A stretch of DNA of 64,000 bases, taken from positions 40,137,501-40,201,500 of the forward strand of contig NC_133024.1 of assembly GCF_048771995.1 (NCBI RefSeq), read 5' to 3'. The notes below the pieces were generated by a model. The model worked only from the letters and a program-made list of their open reading frames with translations, was not told where the DNA came from and searched no databases. Position numbers and translations under genes: made by a program. Numbering within the stretch: position 1 is the stretch's first letter; each line of letters starts with the position of its first letter. Positions 23,801 to 37,493 of the stretch are shown here, one piece after another. This DNA is from Taeniopygia guttata. Taxonomy: Eukaryota > Chordata > Aves > Passeriformes > Estrildidae.

Positions 23801-26800
23801 CAGCAGAATCAGCCACAACCATGCCCTAATTAACATTTTCCTAAGGTTACAGAGTTTCAGTTTGTAAGGCTCAATGACAGAGCTTCCACTGCAGTTGCCA
23901 CAAGCTCAGACTGATGACAAAGGAGGGACGTAGTACTAACATGACACACGTCCTCTCAGTGTCCAAAAGCGTCTGCTAGGCCGTTGGACAAGGTTTGGGC
24001 ATGGAAGAAGGGATCCAATTAATCTCTTCTTCAGCCTTCTTAGGATGTGGAAATTAGAATATGACCCACATCTCTGAAACTGTCACCACCTTCTCCAGCA
24101 TGACAAATCTCCCTAGCAGAAGCACGTATTCAGGATCGTTCACAGTTTAAGCACTGGTACTGAAAACAAATTCCCACACACAAAGAATTACTTTGGGGAA
24201 GAAGAGTTCAGATTGCAAACCTTTGTAGTTACAATAAAACTGCTGGGTTTTCTCCCCTACTCCCCATCTATTTTTTGGAAATTACAGTGTTTCACGTTTC
24301 AACCATACCAGTAATTTAAACAATTATTTGATATCAGCTGTTCAGTTCTGATATTAATAGGATAAAAGGCTCTGGAACCATAAGGACTACGTCCCGGCTA
24401 CAGTCCTTGGTTGCACTGCTGACTTGTGATTATTTGGGGAGCTGAAAGAAGCTATACAAAACAAGAAAAGTTTGTGACCTTGATGAGGTTTTTTACTGAA
24501 AGGTGCAGTTTTCTAGTCTACATATTTCCAAATGGTTTACCACCAAGAACCTGAAAAACCTGCTCTCATGTAAATCTGTCATAAAATAATACCACTTTTG
24601 GCAAGGCAGACTCCTGGGGGAAATTCCCAGTCAAATGAGTAAAGTGATAATGATCTAATGGAAAGAAAATTACAATAATGACAGAGAGAGAAAAAAAAAG
24701 AAAAAGGATGACTACTTAAAGGCATACATGCCTAACTTAGGGGGAGAGGTGAAAAAAAGGAGGAGGAACCCCTACAAACACACCAAAAAATCCATCAGGC
24801 TTTTCTCCCACTGTGATCTGATTAAATGAGGAACCCGCTTAGGGTTACCTGCAAACTCCACCGAAATATTTTTCAACATTTTCAAAGTTATGCTTACATC
24901 TTACCCTAAAATCAATAGCACAAGAGCTCTTAGTCACTTCAGGTGACAAAGCTGTGGATGGAATACTGATTTTCTGTAGTAAAACCCTAGAAAACTGGTT
25001 CTGGATGGTGAAAGATCTCTCAGGTGTAAGAGCACCTCACATCCGATGCAGCTCAATTCCTGGTTGTCAGTGAAGACTGTCCCACTCTTCCGCCACATTT
25101 GGCCATTCTTCCTTTAGATCTGCCTGGTGATGATGCCAGCAGTGATCACCACTGTGGCCACCCCTCCCTAGCATGGGGCAGCAGGAAGACACTGTCCCAT
25201 GAAGGAAGGTAAGCAGGAGCCAAACATGACCATAGTAGATACAGTGTCCTCATCAAGCAGGGCATAGTCCTGCTGTGCATGCATAGCAGCCCCACACACA
25301 GCGTGACCCATCCAGACAGCCCAGGCAGAAACAGCAGGGTGGAGACAAGCCTAAAATGTAGGACTGAAGTCTATCCAGAAAGTGGCACTGAAGACCTTTA
25401 AACACAGGTTTGAATCCACCCAGGAGACAAGACTACAACCTACAACACAGCCCACAGGAGAGCAGATTTTCCAGGCATGAGCTTAAGATGAGCCCTGACC
25501 TATGGGCTGCAGCTACAGCTGGACGTCCCCAGGTGGGGACAGGTCATGGCAATTAAAGTATATTGCTTCTCTCAAGGAACTGCCATTTGTATCGTGGAAA
25601 AATAAAGTACTAGGGAAGGCTGCACTACCACCAGGAACACTTGAAGATATAATGACAGGTTACTTGACTTTAGTCTCTTCAGTGTAAGCACCAAATATAC
25701 TTCAGATTTATAAATTAAAATATCATTAAAATAACCAAATTGATGAGCTTATCTAAGTCTTCCATTGTGGAAAATAGTAGCTAGTGTTGGTATCTTGACT
25801 TCCTCCCACTCAGGCTTTAGGCAATGATATATTAGGGGAATAATGGCAATATGCACTCATTTGTATCCTCTTATCTGCTAACAGATCTTGCCAACTGGAA
25901 TGGTGCACTAGTGTCTCACGTCAGTAGTCAGAAAACATGATGAGGCATTTAGAGCTGACCTTTATCCCATGGTTAGTAAAAGAATAACAGATGCCTGCTT
26001 TGTTAAACCTGAAGAATACGAGACTGTTAGAGAGGATCTGAGTATCTGCCATAAAGTCAGGAGTTCAAAACAATGCAGGCAGAGGGCTTCATGGCATAAA
26101 GCTCTTCTGGGAGAGGGAATGTGTGTGCCTGCCCATGTGTGTTGAGGGGAAGAAAAGTTTTTCTAAAATGAGTAGGGGACTCATTTTTGAGGAAGACAGG
26201 GTAAAAGTAGAAGAATATAGGGGTTTGCAAAATCATATCCAGACTAATAATCTGGAATTTCACTTCTTCCTAATTTTCAGCCAAACAACTTCAGGAAGGA
26301 GACTGGGATCCATGAATAACCAAAGAAAAAATTAGTCAAAACAATTTCCATAGGGATGAAAAAGGAGGTATAAAGAGTACAAGGTCTGTCATAGGCTCAA
26401 CTTAAAATGATTTCTTGAAATGGTGGCAGCTATTCCAAGCTGGATGTCTATTTCTCCCCAGGTAATGAACAGGGCATGTTTTCAAAGGGCATTCACAGTA
26501 ATCTGTATCCTAGCTTTAGCAGGCCAAGCCAGGAATGGATAGAAGAATTTAATCAAAGATCCATTTTCTTCTTTTCCTCCAGCATTTTACCATAGAGAGG
26601 GAGAAGAACTGAAACTTGAGAATAAAGCAATAAGGCACTTTTTGTCCCTGTTAGAAACTGGCACCTACCCAGTTACTGAGTCTTTGACTACCACACAGGC
26701 ATGCAAAGGGTTGCAATTCTTTTTACAAGCTTTTCAAGCTGTGGGGCCAGAAGGATGCTGAGGTCACCAAGTCCTACCAAAAACACCCGATGCATTTCAG

Positions 26801-29800
26801 GATAGATTTGTTACTATTGCTAATGTAAATGCTTTACTACCAGGATGTACCAGTTCTGACAGCAAGCATCTGCCTTCCTTGGAAATTTGGATCCTCACAA
26901 GGCTCTAGTCCTGGATAGAGATTTCTCAAAAACCTGTGTGTCCCTGAAGTACAGGAACAAGACAAGTATCTACCTACAGTGCATGTCCTCAGGGAAATCA
27001 GACCATCCTTTCCTGTGAGATATCCAGCACAGCTTCTAAATGATAACACTTTCTTCACACACATCTGGATGGAAAAGATTGAGTTACTGCCCTTTAGATC
27101 ACATCTGCATTTTGTTCCAAAATTCTCATAGCTCACAGTTCTAATAACATATCAGGTCTCTCCACAGACTACCTACTGTTAGTCAGAGTCATCCTTCCTG
27201 GCTTTGTAATTACAGACTGTGGGAGGACTTGGACTTCATAGCAGCCTTCAGAGTGCTTTGGTGTGAGAGGAGAGGTATTTCTTCCCATCATCTCAAAGGT
27301 CAGGGGATGTGAGGAAGTTGTACACCAAGTACTTGCTTTGACTATATATAAGAAAGAGGGAAAGCAGCCATTAGGGACATGTGGCAAAAATAATTGGAGC
27401 TGGAGGTATTAGATTCAGCAAGGAATGTGGCTGCCTGACCCTGCAGGGGTGTTGGGAGATGTGAGATGAACTCTGGACTTTGGAGGGCTGTCAGGACACT
27501 CCACTACAGTTGTGCGTTAAAATCCTTTGGGAACTGAACTGTAGAAGATACTTAATTGTTATGCAAAATGTATCTAATAAAACAAAATACAATATAAGGG
27601 GAAAACTTAAAATCATCCAAGACAACAATAACAAGGTGCAAAGTTTGTGTACCCTAAGAGGATTCATTCAGATAAATCAATGAGATCTTGTTTCTAAAGA
27701 ATAAATGATAAAGGTTTCTTACCACAAGGTTCTAAATTCTAACCCTTTCAGCAGAGAATGAAGTCACCGTCTGTTTCATGAGGAAATTCAAACCATCTTA
27801 TTTTGATCTACCAACATTTTGCCTACCAGACCACAGAGACAAATGAGCAAAGCAAAAGAGGAACAACTATTCCTTGTTTGTTGTGGGGAAATACATAAGT
27901 TGAAAAATTAAAACTAGTAAGTCTGAAGATATTACAGTATTGGAGGTCATAAGTAAACAATCTAAAAAAAAGTCTTGCATTTCTTAAATGAGTCAGACTT
28001 CTTGGCAGCCTCCCATGTGAGTGGTGAGGCCCAAGACCGTTTACCTCATAAGACAGCAAGCAGATAAGACTGTGTAAGCGATGATTAAAGATATAAAATG
28101 TCCAACATGAGGTGGGAACAAGGGAGAGTCAAAAGCAGCCTGACTCAGTTTGAAAGAAAATATGAAGCAAATAGCCTACACAGACACAATACACAGAGGT
28201 TCAAGGACTGAGAGTGCCACCAAACTGGCAGTGATACTTCAGGTCTGCACGAATGCAGAGAAGTCTTACTGGAATCTGTTTCTCTATGTGTAGGAATACT
28301 TTATATTAAACATAGCATTGAAATACCAAAGAAAACAGAAAATGTTAAGCCTGTAAACCAAAAGCAGCAAAATCATGCCAGCACAGCAGCAATTTCATAT
28401 ACAATTACTGTAGCATATTACAGGTTTGGTAGCTGAATCAGCAGAGCTTTCAGAATGGAAACCCATGAAATGTAAATCTGTGTAAGGCTTACTTGCTATC
28501 CCACATCCCTTATTTTCTAGAACTACAAAAATCTGTTAGTGAAGACATTTGAAAGTGATGTTGTTAGGCACAGGATTTTGATTCACCATGTGGTTCAATT
28601 TTATGGTTCTAAGTTTTTGGTTTCCCATGGTAAATATCACAAGAGCCATACACTAAGAAAACTTTCTTTGTTGCCGTGGCCTATTTTTCCTGAATTATCT
28701 GATATTTATTAGAAAATGAGAAAAACTTGTATTTTTCTGACAAATGGTATCAGCTTCATGGAAAAATAAAGTTGTTCACATCCCAGGAAGGTATGACATT
28801 CACTATACTAATGTAGCTTTTGTAATATTCCAAAACCATTTACAATTGTCCATTAAAATAATCTAACAAATACTGTAATTTCTTATTTTAAAGACCAGAG
28901 AATGCTTACCAGCACACAGAGAATTTTCTCCTCAATATAAACTATTATTTGTTCATAGACTTTTTTTGAATTAGCCAAAGAATACTTGTTCACACTAATT
29001 AATATGAAATTGCATGGGCTTTAATATAAAAATAAATCAATCAGAATCCCTTAGAAACAGAATCTGGATATTTATTACTGAAATAAAGTATACAAAGCAA
29101 ATAAAACATCTACAAAAAACACCAGAAATATAAAAAACAAACATGAATTTAACTTTAGCTAAGCAGCTTCAGATGTTATGGCTTTGTGTTCATTCCAATA
29201 GAAATAATATATCATTGCAGCTGTTATGTGTAAGGCTCAAATGAACAAGGTTCCTTAAGACAGCAGTGGAAACTGTCATGTTCCTCATTTATCTTGGCCA
29301 AGGGTCATCTTTTATATTTCCTTCTGTCAAAAAATTTCCTTCCATGTAGTATGAACTGCTGTCTTTATTCACCTGCTACATTTTTCTGCTGGCAATCACT
29401 GGTTTGATACCTGCTGGTTCACTTATCTCATTTGATTTAAAGAAATCAAGAAAATGCCAACCACTGTAAGAAAGGGTTTACCTGAAACGCAGAATTAATT
29501 TAACAGAATTGTTTGCCCCCTGAATTTAATAGATAACTGTCAAAAGAGCAATGGCTCTGAAACTAGTTTCAGACATGTTAGTTCTTTATAGTTATGCCTG
29601 ATTTTTATGGCAAAAGAAGAAGCAGATTTCCCAGAGTTTTAAAAGCACATGATTCTTTAAAAGCATCCTAAATTTTTTACTAAAGTAGTATTTTTCACTT
29701 AATATAAACGCAAACCAACTTTACTTTTCCATGTAATCTATCCTTAGTGTATATCAATCATATTTTCTCTTTTGGTTTTTTGTTTGTTTATTTGTGGTTT

Positions 29801-29954
29801 TGTTTCTCATTTTGCTAGAAGCTAACATAAATCACATGGGTTTAGGACACATTATATGAATTACAAACAGTAAAACTATAAAGACATTTTAAGTAAGCCT
29901 TCTTAAAACTGCCTAAAGATGAAAGCAAATAATAGGAAAGACAACACTTCTCCA
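20801..29954. other. intergenic DNA, no gene seen
   Basis: No exon of a known protein was found. A short ATC/CATC-rich tract lies at 20961-20997. About 25020-25560 and 26680-27480 are richer in G+C than the flanks, and their composition suggests old repeats or conserved non-coding DNA, but neither could be assigned. The longest open frame (21871-22269, 132 codons) is Lys/Leu-rich, matches nothing recognised and lacks a recognisable splice or coding context. Confidence 0.65.
20961..20997. repeat. imperfect (ATCC/ATC)n tract
   Basis: Repeated atcatcc and tccatca units over 37 bp, directly downstream of the ERV-like repeat. Confidence 0.8.
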
Positions 29955-30097
29955 GGAAAGTGGTGGAATCACCATCCCTACAAGTGCTCACAAGGCACAT
30001 GGATTTGGCATTTGGGAATATGGTCTGCTGGTGAACACTGTGGTGCCAGGTTGGACTTGATGATCTTAGAGGTTTTTTTCAGCCATAGTGATTTGAC
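29955..30097 (+). mobile_element. CR1 LINE 3'-end fragment
   Basis: It begins 'ggaaagtggtggaatcacc', continues 'atccctacaagtgctcacaaggcacatggatttggcatttgggaatatggtctgctggtgaac' and ends 'gttggacttgatgatcttagaggttttttt'. This is the avian CR1 3' UTR order of a subfamily with a 'tggcattt...gacatggt' block. It is 5'-truncated, as most CR1 copies are, and shows many substitutions, so it is an old insertion. Confidence 0.88.
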
Positions 30098-30896
30098 CAT
30101 GAAAGGAGAGCTCCCTACCATAGCCTGGTTTCCAGAAGTTGTAATTAGCAGGATAAAAATTAAGATACATATAGAAAACAGTTCAGGAAACCTGAACCAA
30201 AAGCTTTAATGATTCTTAATTCAAGAAGCACTCACATTTTACCAGTGAAGTTCCCTATGGCCCTAAACTACAAAACACCAAACCCAGTATTTTGATGTAC
30301 ATATTCAGTAGCACAGTCTTCAAGTCTTTTGCCTAAATAACCAGAAAAGTTTCTCTCAATAAAAATTTCCACATCTCTCTGGGTTGGTTTCTGCACAGAT
30401 CCAGATCATTGATTGGCATGGTGTCGTAGTTTAATCCTAGTTAACTGTAGTTCTTCACTTGCCACTGTGAAGAAAAATAATTCTACCCCATCCAAAACAA
30501 GCACACATGGCAGTGCAGGCCTGCAGGTGCTTTTGTGCTAACCCTGTGGAAATAACCAATCACTTGCTTTTCAACAACACAGGTCGATGGTTTCACTATG
30601 CCAGTGCAATAGAGTAGCACAACTTCATTTCATTTATGGCCTTTCCTAGCACTGTCAACATTTTTGTAGGGTTACTTCTGCACTGGTATATCTGATGCCC
30701 TGGGGTCAGACAAAGGTAAGGGCAAAAGAAAGGGCAGAATCTGCAGCTGTGAGCGGGGCTGGAAGAGGGAAGAGCACTGAACCACTCACTGAACTGCATT
30801 TCAGCTTAGAAACTATATATTTGTGTATTGCACTCTGGAGTTGTGTAACAGTTACAGAACAAAACAAGTGCTGTACCAACATATTAAAACAAATAC

Positions 30897-30913
30897 TTTT
30901 TTTTTTTTTTTTT
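30897..30913. repeat. T17 homopolymer
   Basis: Seventeen consecutive T. No retroposed body is recognisable beside it. Confidence 0.9.
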
Positions 30914-33900
30914 AATTTCTAAGGCAATGTCCATTCAGACCGAAAAACAAAGGTATCCAGACTTTTAAGTTCTTCTCAGTTCAACAGAGCTTTAAACTTC
31001 TAACCTCCTCTCTCCCTAATGCAATTCGCTCATCTTCCTGAATCTGTGTTACAACCCCACAGCACACACACACAGCTTCAGACAACCCCCAGAAGGAGAT
31101 TTGAGCTTGACTTACACTCCACTGTGTTCTGTATGTTGCTCAGTTGTTCACTTTAACCTAGGGATGTCTGAGGGGCTTTTCTCAGTATGAAGACTTTAGA
31201 AAAATGATTTAGGGACATTTGTGCGTATTTACTCTTCAGAATTGTTATAGACAATGCTACACAAGTAGGCATTTTTAACTTTCGAATGCTAATTGCAGCT
31301 GGAATCCGAATAAAATTTATCCTTCATGGGATGAACACTAGCATGATCAAAGCAGCTCCAGGAGTTGCTTTGTAAATATATGACAAAGGAGATGAGTTAG
31401 ATCCAGGAATGTTGCTTGTATTGTTGTAGTTTTTTACAACCAGTCTCTTGTAACAGCCATTCCATATGTATTTCGCACCAAGGAGACAATCCTTGACTGA
31501 AACAGTTTACAACTGTTAAATTGGAGAAAAAAGAATAAAAATATTATCGGCAAGTGATATAAGGACATTCGGAAACAGAAGTCTGTGTTGTTTACTCCAC
31601 AGTAAAAGCAGATAGATACCATTATTCCAAATGTTTTACATGTAAATGAAACCTCTCTTATAGCACAAATCCACATGGAATAAGAATATCCACTGAAGTT
31701 AAAGACCCAGTTGTGAAATTAAGTTAATAATAGAGAAGAAGTGGGATAAGATGAGAAAGGTAATAGCTTGAAAGAAAGATATGTGCAGGTGTAAAAAGAT
31801 ACTTCTGACTCAGCATCTTGCTCCTGTCACACTTCAGGCCTCCTGTCCAGAGTGAATCCTAACAAAATCTATTATATGATAAGATCATCTCAGGCAAGGA
31901 TGTATATGTAGAATAAAAATAGCTGTTTGTGGGAGGGGATGAAAAATTTCCATCAGGAAGTAACTTACCTTTCTTTTCTAGTGACTTTCCTGTATAATAA
32001 GTAGACAAGGTGACCTATGTCTGCTTACAAAGTTCCCAATCAACATTTTCTGTTCCACATCACATAGCACCAGAGACCAAATTCAGAGCATCTCATCACT
32101 GTAAGAAGCCCCAGACAGGCCTTCTCTTTAGATTAAGTGAGGACAACAGCCTGTTGCCAAAAGCACAGCAGATTGCAAGTTTCCTCTTGATCTTTGGATG
32201 AGAAATACTGTTCCTTTGGCATATGTCCATCTCTGGTTCTGTTTAGGCTCTGTTTTGTCTCTCTGCCTCAGCCATCTGAAGCCATAAGGCTAACCTTGCC
32301 TTTAAAAAGACCTAAATTATATGCTTGGAAGGTTCTGCTATTGCCTGGAGGATGTTGTTTCATTATGGGCACTACTGTTTCACTTAGTCCACAAACTGGT
32401 TTTCCATGTTTGTGTTATCACAATACTGTATTATTATGGTTCTTTTAATTGGCTTAAAGCAATCATATTTTTTATAAAATAGAACCTTTTCTCCATTAAA
32501 AGAGGATTACATCCATTTATTTAAGCAGAAGACTGAGAATTGTACAATTTATCCCTAACACTAATCTCTTGACACAGAATCATGTTCACACAATCGCTGT
32601 CTTTACTGAAATGCCCATCAGAGCAAGAGAAAATCAGGATTGTAAAGCTGTGACTCTAATTCTGAGCTCAAAGGCATGAATTAGTTTCATGCTCTGTCAC
32701 AGGCTTTCAGTGAGACCATGAACAAGTCATTTAAGATACTGGCCTCAGGTTTCTCCCAGAATGATACCCTACTTCCTCATAGCACCGACAAAGCAAAGCG
32801 GAGTCTGAGTATCCTGACTGTCTACAGCAGTAACTCTGCTTTTTTTCTAATATCCTGGATGTTCAATAAAGGCACAGTCATCCAAAATAGTCTTTTAAAA
32901 TACAATTTCTAAAATTGTGCAATCTCCATAAAAGACATCTGAACTTATTACACAGTAGCTGCCATGAAATATCCAGACATAAGTCTAGGATAAAAGAACC
33001 ATTAAAAATATTTGTGTTGTTAAAGACACACTGCCAATTACACTACAAGTTTGTGAGTGCTCAGGGTAAAAAATTAAATTTTAAAAATTATTTAAAATCT
33101 CTACTGCTAGATACATGTAAAGAAGAGTACACTTACATACATGATTGTAGCTTTAAAATTTCTCAGCCTTTCAAATATGTAGATATTGTTATTGCTTCAA
33201 AATGTTTTTTTGAAAAGACAGACTAATTCTCCATTGTGAAATTCCCTAGGTGCATGAAATCCTACCACTCTTCTCATGAACTGTGAACACAACTCTAAAC
33301 TCAGCATGATTTCTTCTAAATCTGGGATGCCTCTCCTTGGCATCAGATTGAGGTGTAGAAATCAAGAAAAATTCACCAGCATTTTTTTCCAAGCACAAAG
33401 TGAGACCTCACTTTGAAGCGGCAAGGGTGTAGGAAGTGAAACATACTTGTTTGTTCTAAAGACAGATGGGTAAATGCTCATTTTGAGAAATCAGTGAAAA
33501 GCTCCCTTCTGCCACAGCAAGGAACTGTACAGAATTGCAAGAAAATTCTTTATCTTCAGCAACGTAAATACTGGGATGAATGTGTCTGAGGTATTGGATC
33601 AACAGAAACTTAAATGCTTGAAGGAAATATTGGAACAATCTTAATATGTGGGGCGAGAAAACCCACCTTCTATTCCAGTAAACCAGTGACTTCAAAAAAA
33701 TGACAAACTAAAGGAAACTAAATACTTGGACAAGGATAGGTTACTCAATGAGTATTTGGGGTTAGAATCACAAAACCAAAGTAAGACATGTTTAATAAAG
33801 CTAATTTTTTTAGACTAAAAGCCCACTGAAAACAGTCAGAACTCTTGATTTCAATAAGCTTTTAATAAGGCCTAATTAAGCTTAGTCTTTGAAAAGAGAT

Positions 33901-34789
33901 TAAAACATGAATGGCCAAGATTTCATTGCCTTGTGAGGCAAAGTTGGGATTTCAATAATGTTTTCAGTTAATGTGATTAATTCCCCACGTGTGGGAGCTA
34001 TCAACAGGAGAAAAATAGGTTAATTCAGAGAGATTATATAATCTACAGATGTCATAATCTGAAAATCAGGAGATAAGCAGAACCTTGAAAGATTTTTTAT
34101 TTTACAGGAAACTAGTATTACTTAGGGACAAGAATGAACGAGAAAATTTTCAATGCAAAAATGTATTTTTGTTGTGAGTAAATGGGACTATTCCAAAATT
34201 TAAGCATGCTTATCACCGACCATTTTTCCTAGTATAACCCAAATCTCTCATGCTGCAATTTAAACCACATACTTTTTGTCTGAGCATGTAAACCAAATAC
34301 CACCTTCTCTTTGAAGCAGTCTTATATCACTTAGTATGCTCTGAGTATTCTCTCTGCATAAAACACACATTACATTCTTTCAGTACTTCCTCTTGTTTCC
34401 TGGACCTCTGATCATTATCACTGCTCCCTAGTCCTCCTAGTCCACATCCTTGAAGTAATATCCAAGAAGAGGACAAAGTTATCCAGCCCAGAGCTTATTT
34501 CCTTATGAAGCAGATAGAAAATATGCCTTTTTGCAATATAATACTGTTAATTAAATATCAATTTGTTCATCTGCTATAACCTCCACATATATAAAACACA
34601 TAAAACTCCTATTGAAACAGTTGCTCAAGGCATCATAAGGAGCAACTGTTATTTAAAATGTTTATTTTGAGAGCAGTCTCTTCTTTTATACCAGTATTTC
34701 TTTTAGATATGGTTCTGACTCCTGGGAAAGCATAAAGAATTATCTCCAAGGTATTATAATTAAAGGAAAAATATTATAGCAGTCCTGAA

Positions 34790-36130
34790 ACAAAGGTTGC
34801 AGAAATAGTTGAATAGGGCAAGAGTTTTCAGAAAAGCAGACTTCAGAAAACAGGGAGATGGCAAATAGAGTCATTTTCTGAAAGAATTTGAAGGAGTATA
34901 GGTAGGACTAAGAAAGGTCATTTTGTAAGCCAAATTATTAAACAGGAAAGGCCACACAGTAGGAGTAGCAGAGACAATTATGTCTGTAGTGAGAGCTCTT
35001 CAGTAACTTGGACCAGTGAAGAATGAACCACACAAAAACTGAAAGCAAGGATAAACATAAGAAGCCAAGGACACATTAATGAAAGCAAATATGTGAGTGG
35101 ATGTAACATGATATAAAGAGTTAGGCAAAAAAGTTCAGGCAGTAAGAACTAACTGGACGACAAAGGGAATAGTGAGCATATTCCTGAGAAATAAAAGATC
35201 CTGAGGATGTGAAAATACCTAGTAGTGCCCTGCCAAGTGCCCTGTCCTGCTGAGATCTCCCAACGAGATCTAAGTTCAAATTTTCATTTATCAAAACTAG
35301 TCATGATGAAATAGAAAACACTGTTGGTGAAAGGATCAGGATTAAAAATAATTTTGTCAAATCAGTAAGACAGCTAGCTTAACCTTACTGGGTTTGGAAC
35401 AAATAACAAAAAAAAAAAAAGCAATGGTGAAAAGAGAAAACAATATTCAGAACACAAAATACAGAATGATATATGCTTAGCTAGATGGTGGGGACAGAAT
35501 TGTCATAGGGTTACAATGATTTATACAGTGATGGCCTTCTGAAGAGCCATCTCCTTATAGAATGCAATAATGAGAATGGTAACTAGTCCTACAAATTCAG
35601 CTTTTGTGAGTCCTCACAGGTAATTCTGTGTCTGATTTAGGAACTTCATGTGTAGCAAGAAACTGGACAGAATTCTGTTTTGTTTTTTTTTTTTTTAAGA
35701 GTAAGAGTTTTTAAGAAGAGGATGTGATTTTTCATGAAAAAAAAAGGACAAAAGGCAGTGAGTTTGGTCTAGAAAGCAAGATGAAGGAAACATGGTAAAA
35801 ATGTCAGAAAAAGACAATCATTGTTCTTCCATGTACAAGGGAGAAGAAAAAGAAAAAATACTATTGACAGCAAAGGTTAGAGCTGGAGAAAATTTTCAGC
35901 AGAGTGGTGAAGCAACAGAAGATACTATTTGAACAAACTAAGAAAATATCATATTGAGAACAAGAGGCAATCAAGTTCTTTCTCAGGGGTGATTTAGGAG
36001 AGAAAATTCATACTATATGTCTCCTTTTATCCTCTCTTAAATTTTTATATTTTCAGGAATGGAGGGAAGAGGGGGAAGAGTCATTACAATAAACATAATA
36101 CACAGTATTCTTTTTCCAATACAAGGGGGA
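34790..36130 (+). other. purine-rich, strand-asymmetric block
   Basis: Over about 1.3 kb the + strand is visibly rich in A and G, with motifs such as gaaagg, aagaagag and aaaaggacaaaaggcag, and no sustained open frame. It may be an ancient retroelement body whose sense strand was A-rich, or simply skewed intergenic DNA. No family was recognised. Confidence 0.4.
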
Positions 36131-37460
36131 GAGAGCTACAAAGTGTATAATTTTTGGCAATGTATAATTTAATATTAGAATTTCAGATTAGGAGCATCTG
36201 CTTTCTAAGGTATCTGTCTTCAGCCAGTATCATTTGCATAATTATAGTGCTAGACAAGGACCACATAGAAGCAACTCTATACTGAATAGCAAAACAGACT
36301 GACAGCAATTTGAATCACAGCTTGATTTCCCACGACTCTGAGAAACACCAGATAGTTTTGTTGGCCACGTGTAAAATTGACTGAGGACAATCTCTTCCTC
36401 TTCTCCCAAATATGCATTCATCATTAGGCAATACTCAATTTTTAAAGTTATTGATACAAAAAAATGAAATCTGAATTAGTTGACATCATAGAAAACATAA
36501 TTTCAACACTTGCAGACCATCTTCTATTTAAGTCTTTGCAATTATATAAAAAATTACCCAGGCTGGTTATAATAGCCTAATTTAATAGCTTTTTAGATGT
36601 GTGATTTGTTTATTTTTAAATATATTTGTAATATATCTGATATGACTATCAATACGTTTCTGGTTATACACTATGAAACTCAAAACCAAGAGGGCTTTAA
36701 CTCAAACAAAAGAAATTACCCTGAGGATTAAAGTATAAGGACAGATAGCTATTCCACTATCTACAGGAGGGATACCCTGTTGTTCTCTTAATGTAATGAA
36801 AACATTATGAATTAAAGAAAAAATGAAACACTGATGAGAAGAGGACAGAGTTCAAAGAAAGAGCATATTTCCCTTGTTCACATGAAGATCTATTGAGCAT
36901 TCATAGATGGAGCCATGAAAAACAAACTTCACTTTCTATTTGATTTGGTTTCTTACTAAAACAAGAAGCACTTTTTTACTTTTGGCAGTAAACACTTCAA
37001 TGTTTTGGAAATTACAATGTAAATCACATATTTTACATGATGAAGAGAAAAATCTATGTCATAGCAGTTATCAACTACAGAGTAAATGGGAAAAAAAACA
37101 CAAAAACAGAGTTCTCATATAAAGAAAGAATAAGAACATTAGCTAAAATATTCTTGAGAAGTTTAATGTTACACTATATTTCTTTTATGCATTTTGAGAT
37201 TTACTGAGATAGTTATTCCTAATTTATTCTAGGATGATCATTTTGCTGTAAATCCTCAAGGGGACACTGCTTTTCTACAATAAGTACTTTAGCAAACTTC
37301 CAAGTATAGACAAGTTTATGGAAGTAACTTGCTCCTGCATTATTAATGTCTCCATTTCCCTACCTGTAAAAGAAAAATATATTTCATTGCATGTATTCTG
37401 TTCTAAATCTGACCCAAACACCCAGAATCATAGCCTGTGTCTTTCACCCTTGGACTACTT

Positions 37461-37493
37461 ATTTATGTGAGAATCAGTGATTCTCACATAAAT
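37461..37493. repeat. 33-nt perfect palindrome, 16-bp arms, 1-nt centre
   Basis: The left arm atttatgtgagaatca (37461-37476) and right arm tgattctcacataaat (37478-37493) are exact reverse complements around g37477. The geometry is the same as that of the unrelated palindrome at 453-485. No flanking target-site duplication is seen. Confidence 0.9.

Noticed and set aside
30422-30560. Possible LTR start (tgtcgtagtttaatcc resembles a common avian LTR opening)
   Set aside because: Only about the first 24 bases are similar. The following sequence does not follow the family and no LTR end or target duplication was found.
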